64,000 nucleotides of DNA from Wujia chipingensis (GTDB taxonomy: Bacteria; Bacillota; Clostridia; Lachnospirales; Lachnospiraceae), in the NCBI RefSeq assembly GCF_014337155.1, contig NZ_CP060632.1, forward strand, positions 808,501 through 872,500. The letters are read 5' to 3'. Below the pieces are notes generated by a model, which saw only the letters and a list, made by a program, of their open reading frames with translations, made no database searches and was not told the DNA's origin. Below, piece by piece: positions 16,476 through 25,317 of this stretch. How positions within the stretch are numbered: the stretch's first letter is position 1; the number at the start of each line of letters is the position of its first letter. A program made the translations under genes and the position numbers.

Positions 16476-18005
16476 ATGCAACAGGAAACCCGTGTAAGAA
16501 ATGCCTCGCGAAATGTTGTGTTTGGCATGTTTTTGAAAGGCTATCAGATACTGCTTCCATTTATCATGCGTACAGCAATTATGTACTACATGGGCGATGG
16601 GTATCTCGGCTTAAACAGCTTGTTTGGTTCGGTGCTGTGGGTGTTGAACCTTGCGGAGTTGGGCGTTGGTTCAGCGATGGTTTATTCCATGTACCAGCCG
16701 ATTATCGACAATGATAAAGAGCAGATCTGCGCGTTGTTAAAATTATATCAGAAATATTACCGGATCATCGGACTGGTAATCGCAGTCGTTGGCGGAATTC
16801 TGACGCCGTTTATTCCGTATCTTGTAAAGAGTGATATGCCGGAGGGCGTGAGCATCTATGTCGTGTATCTGCTCAATCTGTTCTGTACCTGTATGTCGTA
16901 CTGGCTGCTCGCGTACAAGAACAGTCTGCTGACTGCACACCAGAGAAATGATGTAGCGAGCAAGGTCATGCTTGTGACGAATACGTTCCAGTATGCGGCA
17001 CAGTTAGTTGTCGTTATGACAATCGGTGATTATTATATCTATCTGATTGTACAGATCTTCACACAGATCGTTACGAATCTGGTAACGGCATATTTTGCGA
17101 ATAAGATGTATCCGGAATATAAGGCAGTCGGAAAGCTGCCGAAGGAGACAGTAAAGAAAATCAATAACCGTATCAGAGATCTCTTCACCATGAAGGTGGG
17201 ACAGGTCATTGTATCTTCGGCGGATACGATTGTTATATCTGCATTTTTAGGACTTGCAGCGAATGCATTTTACAACAATTATTACTATGTGCTGACTGCG
17301 GTAACCGGAATCATGAATGTGGTGTTTGTATCGTGTACCGCAGGTATCGGAAACAGCATTCTGGTGGAGACGGAAGAAAAAAATTATACGGATTTGAAGA
17401 AGCTTTCATTTATCATTATGTGGCTTGCAGGTATGTGCAGTGCGGTTATGCTCTGTCTGTATCAGCCGTTCATGCGGCTCTGGGTAACAGAGAAGCGAAT
17501 GCTTCCATTTGCAGTCGTTGTTTGCATGGTTGTGTATTTCTTCATCAGCCAGGTAAACCAGATTCTGATCACTTACAAAGATGCAGCGGGAATCTGGCAT
17601 GAAGACCGGTTCCGTCCACTTGTGACGGCACTTGTGAATCTGGTGCTGAATATTATTCTTGTACAGTTTATTGGTATCTATGGTGTTATCCTGTCTACCG
17701 TTATTTCGGTGCTGGCTGTTGGTATGCCGTGGATTCTGCACAACCTGTTTACGGTATTATTTAAGCGGAATGCATGGGAATATATACGGAAGCTTCTGTA
17801 TTATACAATCGTGACAACGATTGTATGTACACTTACCTATTTGGTTGCAAGCCAGATACCGGGCGTTGGAATTCTGGCGCTGATCCTGAAGGCAATCGTG
17901 TCTGTGATCGTGTCAAATCTGTTGATGTTTGTGGCTTATTTCAAGATGGGAGAGTTTGCAGAAGTAAAGAAACTTGTGATACGCGTATTGAAGAGACAGG
18001 CTTAA
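16476..18005 (+). CDS. Oligosaccharide flippase-like membrane protein (MOP/PST superfamily)
   Basis: A 509-residue polytopic protein with about 12-14 hydrophobic helices, ending in a basic tail. It starts with an amphipathic segment (TRVRNASRNVVFGMFLKGYQ) followed by GDGYLGLNSLFGSVLWVLNL, the pattern of Wzx-type flippases that move lipid-linked saccharides across the membrane. The substrate is unknown. No glycosyltransferases adjoin it; the racemase and ectB-like enzyme do. GAGGAAAG precedes the ATG. A lipoprotein gene follows after 40 bp. Confidence 0.8.
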   Translation: MQQETRVRNASRNVVFGMFLKGYQILLPFIMRTAIMYYMGDGYLGLNSLFGSVLWVLNLAELGVGSAMVYSMYQPIIDNDKEQICALLKLYQKYYRIIGLVIAVVGGILTPFIPYLVKSDMPEGVSIYVVYLLNLFCTCMSYWLLAYKNSLLTAHQRNDVASKVMLVTNTFQYAAQLVVVMTIGDYYIYLIVQIFTQIVTNLVTAYFANKMYPEYKAVGKLPKETVKKINNRIRDLFTMKVGQVIVSSADTIVISAFLGLAANAFYNNYYYVLTAVTGIMNVVFVSCTAGIGNSILVETEEKNYTDLKKLSFIIMWLAGMCSAVMLCLYQPFMRLWVTEKRMLPFAVVVCMVVYFFISQVNQILITYKDAAGIWHEDRFRPLVTALVNLVLNIILVQFIGIYGVILSTVISVLAVGMPWILHNLFTVLFKRNAWEYIRKLLYYTIVTTIVCTLTYLVASQIPGVGILALILKAIVSVIVSNLLMFVAYFKMGEFAEVKKLVIRVLKRQA

Positions 18006-18045
18006 TGTGGGGCGGCAGCAACCATGTGAGCGGGAAGGAGAACAT

Positions 18046-19074
18046 ATGAGGAAGTTAAAATTATGGGTGGCGTGTGCGATGGCGGCAGCGATGCTTGCAC
18101 TGACTGCATGCGGAAAAGAAGATAAACTGGTGCTTGTGACAACCGAAGCGGCAGCGTCACAGAGTGATGCGACAACGACCGAAGATATTCTGGCAGATAT
18201 CCGGGAGGAAGCAGAGAATACAACGGAAGAGGAAAAGAAGCGCGAACCCGCTTCAGAGGAAGATAAGAAGGTCACGATGGAAGCAATCTATGATGCAAAC
18301 AAAGGGGATACATTGCTTGCGGGTGGAAACAATTACAGCTTGAATACAATCTATTACAGTGATGGTGTTGAGGTGTATTCGGAATATCAGTTCCTTGGGT
18401 TTGCCGAGGACGGCACGTATCTGCAGGCGTACGAGGATTCAAATGGAATCGTGCAGGTGCTTGATAAAGAATATGGTTATTGGTATCTGATTGATGAGGA
18501 CAAGACGTGTTATGCATTGATCTATCCGGAACCAAATGTGGCAGATGCGATCATCAACACGAATCACAACGATATGATTATCTCCCTTACAGAGGCGGAT
18601 CAGACGATCAAGGATATCTACCGTGAGGACGGAGATCTGGTTGTGGAGACAAATTATAAGAATGACAACGCATCTTATGTATTCCAGTATGTTCTGGATG
18701 ACAATTACAAGGTGCTTGAATATTATTGTTACGATGCCAATGGGGAAAAGGTATCATATTCCTGGGTGACAGAAGGAAATTCTTATACATATCCGGAGGC
18801 AATCGCGACCGCACACGAGTCTATGATGACGCGGACAGTTACGTTCAAGATTTTAGAGGGAAAAGGACTGGAGAGCAGTTATACAGTTCCAGTGGACAAA
18901 CCGGTACAGCTTGCATTGCTGGAATATAAAGCATACACGGATGAGGCATGCACGACAACTTGGGAAGAGACCGCCGACGATTCAGGCATGTATACCGATG
19001 AAGTTATCTATCTCAAACGTGAAGGTGCGGACACAACAGAGGGAACAACGGAAGATTCGACGACAAATCCGTAA
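18046..19074 (+). CDS. Lipoprotein of unknown function
   Basis: A 342-residue lipoprotein: signal peptide MRKLKLWVACAMAAAMLALT and lipobox LTAC before Gly-Lys. The following 70 residues are acidic and low complexity (Glu/Thr/Ala), a likely spacer. The central part is rich in Asp, Tyr and Asn with repeated YxxDxxG-type turns, suggesting a beta-rich surface domain. The last 80 residues may form a separate small domain (VTFKILEGKGLESSYTVPVD) before a Thr/Glu tail. GGAAGGAG (18032-18039) supports the ATG at 18046 rather than 18007. It is probably cotranscribed with the flippase. Family not recognised. Confidence 0.8.
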   Translation: MRKLKLWVACAMAAAMLALTACGKEDKLVLVTTEAAASQSDATTTEDILADIREEAENTTEEEKKREPASEEDKKVTMEAIYDANKGDTLLAGGNNYSLNTIYYSDGVEVYSEYQFLGFAEDGTYLQAYEDSNGIVQVLDKEYGYWYLIDEDKTCYALIYPEPNVADAIINTNHNDMIISLTEADQTIKDIYREDGDLVVETNYKNDNASYVFQYVLDDNYKVLEYYCYDANGEKVSYSWVTEGNSYTYPEAIATAHESMMTRTVTFKILEGKGLESSYTVPVDKPVQLALLEYKAYTDEACTTTWEETADDSGMYTDEVIYLKREGADTTEGTTEDSTTNP

Positions 19075-19155
19075 ATCTCTTTACAAATCAGTGGGATATG
19101 TAGTATACTACGGGTAAGAACGAATAGTAGGAGAATGTAAAAAGGAAGTGAGAAT

Positions 19156-19842
19156 ATGAGTATGAATATTAGCAGCAATTTTTTTAATAGCATGCTTGGA
19201 ACATCTTCCAGCAATTCAAGCAGTGGATTGATGGGACTTCTCAGCGATTACAACTCCATTCGGAACGGCAGTTATCTGAAGCTTGCAAAGCATTATTATT
19301 CGAACGATAGTGCGAAGAAGGCAACGCAGAAGCAGTTTTCCAAGAGTAACATAGAGACGAAGACAGAGGATACTGCGACAAAGACGGCATCCGAGGATGC
19401 ATGGAAGGATCTGAAAACATTGAAGGATGAGAAGCTGTATCAGAGTGCGGATACAGATAAGATCCAGAAGAATGTAAAGAGCTTTGTCAGCAATTACAAC
19501 AGTGTGATGGAGAGTGCACAGAATTCAGATAAATCAGGCGTACTGAAGGATGCATCCAGACTGGCTTCTCAGACTGGAAATTATACAAGTGCATTAGCCA
19601 AGATCGGAATTATGGTGAAAAGTGATAACACACTTGCATTTGACGAGGAGGCATTTGCATCCGCAGATATGTCGGATGTGAAGAAACTGTTTGCCGGAGA
19701 TTTCTCTTTCGGCAGTAATACACAGAGTCGTATGTTGCAGCTTGCAAGCGATGCATCTGCAAATTCATCGTCTGTATTTTACAATCAGTACGGAGCAGTG
19801 GCAGGCGCGTCAGTTGGAAGCTTCTACGATAGCTTATTCTAA
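19156..19842 (+). CDS. Orphan protein resembling the FliD C-terminal region
   Basis: A 228-residue protein rich in Ser, Asn, Lys and Asp without a signal peptide. From residue about 95 it resembles the C-terminal part of flagellar cap protein FliD: IQKNVKSFVSNYNSVMES, then a helix, ALAKIGIMVKSDNTLAFDEE, and VKKLFAGDFSFGSNTQSRML. Full FliD is about twice as long or more and has a variable domain that is absent here. No flagellar genes are nearby. It may be a minimal cap-like secreted protein or a domain that escaped from flagellar context. GGAAGTGAG precedes the start. Confidence 0.6.
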   Translation: MSMNISSNFFNSMLGTSSSNSSSGLMGLLSDYNSIRNGSYLKLAKHYYSNDSAKKATQKQFSKSNIETKTEDTATKTASEDAWKDLKTLKDEKLYQSADTDKIQKNVKSFVSNYNSVMESAQNSDKSGVLKDASRLASQTGNYTSALAKIGIMVKSDNTLAFDEEAFASADMSDVKKLFAGDFSFGSNTQSRMLQLASDASANSSSVFYNQYGAVAGASVGSFYDSLF

Positions 19843-19900
19843 TTAGCAGAGACAGAAATATATAGTTCAATCTCCCCAAGAGGATTGATAATAAGAATGG

Positions 19901-19936
19901 GAAGATCCGCGGGTTGACTGTGGATCTTCTTCTTTT
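19901..19936 (+). terminator. Terminator after FliD-like gene
   Basis: GAAGATCC (19901-19908) pairs with GGATCTTC (19922-19929), followed by TTCTTTT. Confidence 0.8.
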
Positions 19937-19963
19937 GTCTGGAAATGGGAGGACTGGTGCAAT

Positions 19964-20689
19964 ATGGCAAAAATACGAATCGACAAATATTTGGCAGATG
20001 CGGGTTTTGGCAGCCGAAAGGATGTGAAAGGACTGCTGAAGGCAAAACAGGTCACCATAAATGGTGAGACGTGTGTCCATGCGGAGGAAAAGCTGGAACC
20101 GGCGCAGGATGTTGTCTGTGTGCAGGGTAAAATGGTCGTGTATGAGAGTTTTTCTTATTATATGCTGCATAAACCACAGGGGGTGGTGTCTGCAACGAAA
20201 GATGCACATGAAAAAACAGTTGTGAATCTTATTACAGAACAAAAACGACGCGATTTATTTCCGGTAGGACGGCTGGACAAAGATACGGAAGGGCTGTTGC
20301 TTTTAACCAACGATGGAAAGCTGTCAAATGATCTGCTGGCACCGGGAAAGCATGTGGAAAAAACCTATTATGCAAGGATCAAAGGCATGGTCACGAAGAA
20401 GGAGGTCGCTGCTTTTGCTGAGGGTGTAGATATCGGAGATGAGCTGCTCACAGCACCAGCTGAACTGAAGATTCACAAGGCAGGGAGCGAAAGTGAGATC
20501 GAAATTACGATCACAGAGGGGCGGTATCATCAGATTAAACGAATGTTTGAAGCGGTAGGTATGCAGGTGCTATATTTAAAGCGTTTGCGTATGGGACCGT
20601 TGTATCTGGATGAGTCGCTTGCGTGTGGTGAATATCGGAAACTTACCACAGAGGAAATCCAGAGCCTGAAAAACAGAGAAGAATGGTAA
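19964..20689 (+). CDS. rsuA: RsuA/RluB-family rRNA pseudouridine synthase
   Basis: A 241-residue pseudouridine synthase. Residues 1-60 form an S4-like RNA-binding domain (RIDKYLADAGFGSRKDVKGL). The catalytic domain has YYMLHKPQGVVSAT and the active-site aspartate in PVGRLDKDTEGLLLLTNDG. TEGRYHQIKRMFEAVG is the family's C-terminal signature. Length and motifs fit RsuA (16S rRNA psi516), but RluB/E members look alike, so the exact rRNA target is uncertain. GGGAGGA precedes the ATG. It is a single gene between a terminator and the next open frame. Confidence 0.9.
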   Translation: MAKIRIDKYLADAGFGSRKDVKGLLKAKQVTINGETCVHAEEKLEPAQDVVCVQGKMVVYESFSYYMLHKPQGVVSATKDAHEKTVVNLITEQKRRDLFPVGRLDKDTEGLLLLTNDGKLSNDLLAPGKHVEKTYYARIKGMVTKKEVAAFAEGVDIGDELLTAPAELKIHKAGSESEIEITITEGRYHQIKRMFEAVGMQVLYLKRLRMGPLYLDESLACGEYRKLTTEEIQSLKNREEW

Positions 20690-20783
20690 ATCGTTTGTGA
20701 AATACGAGAAAGTATGTTGACATATGAGGTAGAAAAAGTATAAACTGTAAAGAAGGTATTGCAATTTTGCAGGAGGAAACGAT

Positions 20784-22793
20784 ATGGACGAAAATAAGAA
20801 TCCGGAATCCAGATATGACGTGGATGAAGAAGAGGGTGCCACCACCGTATTACGTGCGATGGATGCAGAAACTGAGGACGAAGAAGAGGGCGCGACAACG
20901 GTATTGCGCGCAGAAGATATGCCACCTGAGGATGACGATGATACGGAAGGTGCAACGACGGTTCTGACTGGACCAGAACCAGCGATGATGGGTGCAGCAC
21001 CAGCACCGGGCGCACCACAGTTTGAGGACAAGACACAGATGCTTCCACCACAGGGAGCGCCGATGGGAATGCCGATGGGACAGATGCCGAACGGACCGAT
21101 GGGAGCACCAATGGGACAGATGCCGAACGGACCGATGGGAGCGCCAATGGGACAGATGCCGAACGGACCGATGGGAGCGCCAATGGGACAGATGCAGAAT
21201 GGAGCGATGGGAGCACCAATGGGACAGATGCCAAATGGACTAATGGGAGCACCGATGGGTATGATGCCGAATAACGGACAGATGCCGCCGATGAATGGTG
21301 GAAAGCCGCCAAAGGCGCCGAAACCACCGAAAGCTCCGAAGGAGAAAAAACCGAAGGCACCAAAACAGCCAAAAGTAAACAAAGATGGTTCACCAAAGAA
21401 GAAAAAGACAGGTCTGATCGTGGCTATCTGCGTCGTTGTGGTATTGGCACTGGGCGCAGGCGCATATTTCCTGTTCTTTACGCCAGAGAAACGGTATGAG
21501 AGGAAGATGGATGTTGCTGAGAAGGCGATGACAGACAGCAATTACGAAGAAGCTGTCACGGCGTATGAAGCAGCACTTGGTATCTTTGATGACCGGGTTC
21601 CGGCTATGAACGGTTTGTTATCCGCACAGATTAGTGCCGGTGAAAGCGATGGGGCAAGAGAGAATTTCACAGAGTTCCGTACAACAATCACGGGCTTTGA
21701 TGCAGATAAAGTAACAGAGAACAGTGAGGATATCGTAGCATTCTATGAATACGCAGATGATCTTTACAGTGATACGGATTCTCTGATCGATGCATATAAG
21801 GAAGGGTATAACCTGACAAATGACAACGGTCTGAAGAAGAACCTCGTAACCGCATATGTAGACCGTGCCGATGCAATGGATAACTCTGATTATGAAAATA
21901 AGATTGCTGCTTATGGAGATGCTTTAGATCTCGACAGTACGAATGAGTCGGCTCTGAGTGGAAGAAAGGCATGTGCATATGCTGTTTTGGATGATATGAT
22001 GGATGCACAGCAGTATGATCAGGCAGAATCCTTTATCAATACATATGCGGACAGCATGTCGGATGTGGACTTCTCTTCTTATACAGAGAAGATTGAGTCA
22101 GAGCGTGCGTTGATGACAGCCAGACATGATCTGATGGAGCAGGTAATCAGCCTGATGTCAGCTTCCGATTATGCAGGCATGATGGACGTGGATGGTTCCG
22201 ATAATGCAAGTACAGTTGTTGCAAATATGGACGGTGATTCTTATGTTTATGCAACGGATGGCTATGACAGCTCCTATACAGGAAAAGCTGCGGGCGTTTA
22301 CACATATTCTACTTTGTTGAGTTCTGGCTATTACTTCTATTATGGTGATTACGAGAACGGTGTGCGAAGTGGACAGGGAACGATGTTCGTCAAGATGGAT
22401 GGTTATAATCAGGCATATCTGGTTTATGAAGGTGCATGGAGCAACGATAAACCGAACGGTGCAGGTACTGAGACATCTGTCAACGAGGACGCTGGCGATG
22501 AGCTTGTAACGGTAACCCGTTCTGGTAATCTGGTAGATGGATTGTTTGATGGAGAGGTAACTGTATCGCTTGTATCGAACGATGAAGAGTATGGTGGAAC
22601 TTACACAGGTACATTTACTGCATCGAACGGTGATGCACCGGATATCCGTGAGAATTATCCGGATCTGGATTTTAGTGATGTATCGGAAGATAAGACAGTT
22701 TATGTGGTACTGGAATGTGACGGTTCACCAATGTACTGGCACTTCTCAAAGGGATCAGCCGCAAAGCTCGGTATACATACTTTTGGGAACTAA
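20784..22793 (+). CDS. Membrane protein with GATTVL motifs, PMG repeats and MORN-like exterior
   Basis: A 669-residue protein of unusual layout. Residues 1-70 are acidic and hold three GATTVL motifs, which resemble phosphothreonine sites read by FHA domains. Residues about 93-170 are 12-residue repeats (PMGAPMGQMPNG type). A Lys/Pro-rich stretch (KPPKAPKPPKAPKEKKPK) leads to one membrane helix (LIVAICVVVVLALGAGAYFL, about 213-232). The outer part begins with TPR-like helices (AMTDSNYEEAVTAYEAALGI), continues with helical segments, and ends with MORN-like repeats (YGDYENGVRSGQGTMF, YEGAWSNDKPNGAG). Orientation with the N-terminus inside is inferred from the basic flank. Function unknown; a phosphorylation-linked envelope sensor is one possibility. 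Confidence 0.75.
   Translation: MDENKNPESRYDVDEEEGATTVLRAMDAETEDEEEGATTVLRAEDMPPEDDDDTEGATTVLTGPEPAMMGAAPAPGAPQFEDKTQMLPPQGAPMGMPMGQMPNGPMGAPMGQMPNGPMGAPMGQMPNGPMGAPMGQMQNGAMGAPMGQMPNGLMGAPMGMMPNNGQMPPMNGGKPPKAPKPPKAPKEKKPKAPKQPKVNKDGSPKKKKTGLIVAICVVVVLALGAGAYFLFFTPEKRYERKMDVAEKAMTDSNYEEAVTAYEAALGIFDDRVPAMNGLLSAQISAGESDGARENFTEFRTTITGFDADKVTENSEDIVAFYEYADDLYSDTDSLIDAYKEGYNLTNDNGLKKNLVTAYVDRADAMDNSDYENKIAAYGDALDLDSTNESALSGRKACAYAVLDDMMDAQQYDQAESFINTYADSMSDVDFSSYTEKIESERALMTARHDLMEQVISLMSASDYAGMMDVDGSDNASTVVANMDGDSYVYATDGYDSSYTGKAAGVYTYSTLLSSGYYFYYGDYENGVRSGQGTMFVKMDGYNQAYLVYEGAWSNDKPNGAGTETSVNEDAGDELVTVTRSGNLVDGLFDGEVTVSLVSNDEEYGGTYTGTFTASNGDAPDIRENYPDLDFSDVSEDKTVYVVLECDGSPMYWHFSKGSAAKLGIHTFGN
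21060..21278 (+). repeat. Six tandem 36-bp repeats inside the PMG-repeat gene
   Basis: Units begin at 21060, 21096, 21132, 21168, 21204 and 21240; the middle copies are nearly identical and the ends diverge. Each encodes 12 residues of the PMGAPMGQMPNG type. The repeat makes long frames on the minus strand that are artefacts. Copy number may vary between strains by slippage or recombination. Confidence 0.9.
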
Positions 22794-22819
22794 GATAAAA
22801 ATAAATGGTGGTAAAACAT

Positions 22820-23767
22820 ATGGACATATTGATCAATGACTATATAAATGGAGAGCGCTCCCTGTGTAGGGATGAAGCTCAGTTTTCCGCGTATCTGTTC
22901 CAGATTTTGAACGGATGCAAACGTGTCAAGATCGATTCTGACAATTTTACAAATAAGACTTACGAAGTAATGCAGGCATATTATATGCCGGCGTTCCTGC
23001 GTGATTACTTCAATTATGCGGACAGTAAAGCTGAATTTAACCGGAAGCTTGTGACATTTGCAAACCGGAAGTTACGTGCACTGTATGCAGGTGAAGAGGC
23101 GCAGGGGGCGATGCTTGAGGATGTAGATGCCAAGGCAGTGAATGCTGCGGAGATTTACAATCTGGATAAGGAACTGGATATAGAAAATCCGGGGTTCGAT
23201 CTTGGAAAGCATATCAATGGATGGTCTGGAAAAGAACGCGAATATCGAAATCCGCTTGCACGTTGGATGATGAATGTGCGACCGGATTTCGCAGTTTTGC
23301 TGAAACGACGCGGCATCAAGCGTACAGAGCTACGGATGCATGAGATTGATTGTCATTATCTGAATAGTGTAGACACGTATCCAGCGATGATTGGACGCGT
23401 GGATGAAAAAGGACATGTGACTGGGTGCAAGAAGATCGTGTGTACGAAGCAGCAGGTAGAACAGTATGCGTTGGAGTTTCTGTGTGAGACACCAACGGAA
23501 GAATACGCAGATACCATCGGTATGAAATGGTGGGGACCGGCGAAGGAGTCGGACACACCGGTAGAAGACAGCGGTATTGCGATTGAACCTGGCTTTATTA
23601 GTATGGCGAATCTGGTTAGTGCAAAGAATGCACAGATGTATGAGGAAGTGGACAAGCCGATCGCAATGCAGAAATTGCAGGAATACAACAAAGCATTCTA
23701 TGCGGAAGAGCGGAAAGTGAAGGAACCGAAAGCAATCCTCGGAAGTGTTTTGGAATTACAGATATAA
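22820..23767 (+). CDS. Conserved-looking protein of unknown function
   Basis: A 315-residue soluble protein starting at the ATG at 22820, supported by GGTGG seven to eight bases upstream, rather than 22805. It is mixed alpha/beta, with no signal peptide or membrane helix. The segment RPDFAVLLKRRGIKR followed by LRMHEIDCHYLNS has the spacing of a PD-(D/E)xK nuclease core (PD, then E-x-C/K), but the catalytic lysine is not clear. The N-terminus has INDYINGERSLCRDEAQFSA. It follows the PMG-repeat membrane protein by 26 bp and is probably cotranscribed. I do not recognise a family. Confidence 0.7.
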   Translation: MDILINDYINGERSLCRDEAQFSAYLFQILNGCKRVKIDSDNFTNKTYEVMQAYYMPAFLRDYFNYADSKAEFNRKLVTFANRKLRALYAGEEAQGAMLEDVDAKAVNAAEIYNLDKELDIENPGFDLGKHINGWSGKEREYRNPLARWMMNVRPDFAVLLKRRGIKRTELRMHEIDCHYLNSVDTYPAMIGRVDEKGHVTGCKKIVCTKQQVEQYALEFLCETPTEEYADTIGMKWWGPAKESDTPVEDSGIAIEPGFISMANLVSAKNAQMYEEVDKPIAMQKLQEYNKAFYAEERKVKEPKAILGSVLELQI

Positions 23768-23777
23768 GCAGGATAAG

Positions 23778-23814
23778 AAAAAGGGTTGAAACATAGTTGT
23801 TTCAACCCTTTTTT
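23778..23814. terminator. Bidirectional terminator between convergent genes
   Basis: AAGGGTTGAAAC (23781-23792) pairs with GTTTCAACCCTT (23799-23810), flanked by A residues on the left and T residues on the right, so it can end transcription of the plus-strand gene and of metY on the minus strand. Confidence 0.92.
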
Positions 23815-23834
23815 ATGGATACAGAATCTATCAA

Positions 23835-25106
23835 TTATTCCATAGCTGCTTTTAATGCGGCGTCTAAATCCTCTAAGATATCATCGATGTTCTCCAGACC
23901 AACAGAGAAACGAACCATACCAGCATCAATACCAGCTGCAACAAGCTGCTCGTCGGATAACTGGCGATGTGTTTCACTTGCTGGATGCAGGACACAGGTA
24001 CGGATATCTGCAACATGCACTTCGTTGGAGGCAAGCTTTAATGAATCCATGAATTTTGCCGCAGCCGGACGTCCGCCCTTGATGATAAAGGAGATAACAC
24101 CGCAGGATTTGCCACCGAGATATTTTTCTGCAAGTGCATGGTTTGGATCAGAAGGAAGTGCTGGACAACTGACACTGACAACTGCGTCACTCTTTTCAAG
24201 GTATTCTGCAACTGCCATTGCATTTTCTGTATACTGCTTCATACGAACTGGAAGAGTCTCTAATCCGAGATTCAACAGGAATGCAGAATGTGCGGCTGGA
24301 TATACACCGAAGTCACGCATGAGCTGCATTCTTGCCTTGACGATATATGCCATATTGCCATAAGATTTTGTATAGCAGGTTCCATGGTAGGATTCGTCAG
24401 GCTCGACAAGCTCTGGGAACTTGCCATTATCCCAGTTGAACTTGCCGCTGTCTACGATGACACCGCCGATCTGAACGGCATGTCCATCCATATATTTACT
24501 TGTGGAATGTACGACGATATCAGCACCGAAGTCAAAAGGTTTACAGAGAATCGGAGTTGCAAATGTGTTGTCTACGATCAATGGAACTCCCATTGCATGT
24601 GCAATATTTGCGAAACGCTCAATATCAAATACAGTCAGCGCCGGGTTTGCGATTGTCTCGCCAAACACGAGCTTTGTATTCTCTTTAAAACAGGCCTTGA
24701 TCTCATCGTCAGACATATTTTTATCCACGTAGATACATTCAATGCCAAGCTTCTTCAAAGTGAAAGAGAACAGATTGATCGTGCCGCCGTAGATTTCAGG
24801 GGTACTGATGATGCTGTCACCAGCCTGACAGATATTTAAGATGGAAAGCAAGGTAGCTGCCTGTCCGGAAGTGGTACACATGGCACCGACACCACCTTCC
24901 AGGGCTGCAATTTTCTCCTCGACTGCCATGACTGTTGGATTGGCAAAACGGGAATAACAGAGTCCTTTTGTTGGATCATCAAAGATGCCGGCAACTTCTG
25001 CGGCAGATTCGTACACATACGTTGTACTTTGGACGATAGGCAGAACACGAGGCTCGCCATTCTTTGGTGTATAGCCTGCATGCAGGCATTTTGTTTCATC
25101 TTTCAT
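23835..25106 (-). CDS. metY: O-acetylhomoserine sulfhydrylase family PLP enzyme
   Basis: A 423-residue Cys/Met-metabolism PLP enzyme. MetY makes homocysteine from O-acetylhomoserine and sulfide. Visible are LPIVQSTTYVYES, the substrate-binding YSRFANPTV, TSGQAATLLSILN, and the PLP lysine in HSTSKYMDGHAVQIGG. Length above 420 and the region LETLPVRMKQYTENAMAVAE fit MetY more than the shorter cystathionine enzymes; methionine gamma-lyase is an alternative. AGGAGGG precedes the ATG on the minus strand. A 14-bp palindrome lies between start and promoter. It is the only well-supported minus-strand gene here. Confidence 0.9.
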   Translation of the reverse strand: MKDETKCLHAGYTPKNGEPRVLPIVQSTTYVYESAAEVAGIFDDPTKGLCYSRFANPTVMAVEEKIAALEGGVGAMCTTSGQAATLLSILNICQAGDSIISTPEIYGGTINLFSFTLKKLGIECIYVDKNMSDDEIKACFKENTKLVFGETIANPALTVFDIERFANIAHAMGVPLIVDNTFATPILCKPFDFGADIVVHSTSKYMDGHAVQIGGVIVDSGKFNWDNGKFPELVEPDESYHGTCYTKSYGNMAYIVKARMQLMRDFGVYPAAHSAFLLNLGLETLPVRMKQYTENAMAVAEYLEKSDAVVSVSCPALPSDPNHALAEKYLGGKSCGVISFIIKGGRPAAAKFMDSLKLASNEVHVADIRTCVLHPASETHRQLSDEQLVAAGIDAGMVRFSVGLENIDDILEDLDAALKAAME

Positions 25107-25130
25107 TGTAATAAAACCCTCCTATGGTAT

Positions 25131-25144
25131 ATAGTAGTTACTAT
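25131..25144. promoter_or_regulatory. Palindromic candidate operator upstream of metY
   Basis: ATAGTA-GT-TACTAT is a perfect 6-2-6 inverted repeat about 25-38 bp upstream of the metY start. On the minus strand it lies just downstream of TTGTAT and TACATT elements spaced by 17 bp, where a repressor could block transcription. The regulator is unknown. Confidence 0.45.
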
Positions 25145-25206
25145 GATTTAATGTAACATAAATACTATATTAATACAACAGTCGGGTGTAAGCGAGAGCT
25201 TTGCAT

Positions 25207-25224
25207 GTTATTTCGCGAAATAAC
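25207..25224. promoter_or_regulatory. 18-bp perfect palindrome in the metY-rpsF gap
   Basis: GTTATTTCGCGAAATAAC is identical on both strands. It lies 34-51 bp upstream of the rpsF promoter -35 and in the metY divergent region. No binding protein is recognised. Confidence 0.5.
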
Positions 25225-25257
25225 GACGAAAAAAATGAGAAATTCTGAAAAAATTGC

Positions 25258-25286
25258 TTGCAAAATAAAATTCCGTATGGTAATAT
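25258..25286 (+). promoter_or_regulatory. Promoter of rpsF-ssb-rpsR
   Basis: TTGCAA (25258-25263), 17 bp, TAATAT (25281-25286). Transcription would start near 25293, giving a leader of about 70 bases. Confidence 0.65.
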
Positions 25287-25317
25287 CTAACTCTGTGATA
25301 TATTTTTATATTCCTTG

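Noticed and set aside
20530..21541. Long minus-strand open frames of 288 and 321 codons
   Set aside because: They are antisense images of the PMG-repeat gene; low-complexity repeats keep several frames open. No ribosome binding site or promoter was seen.
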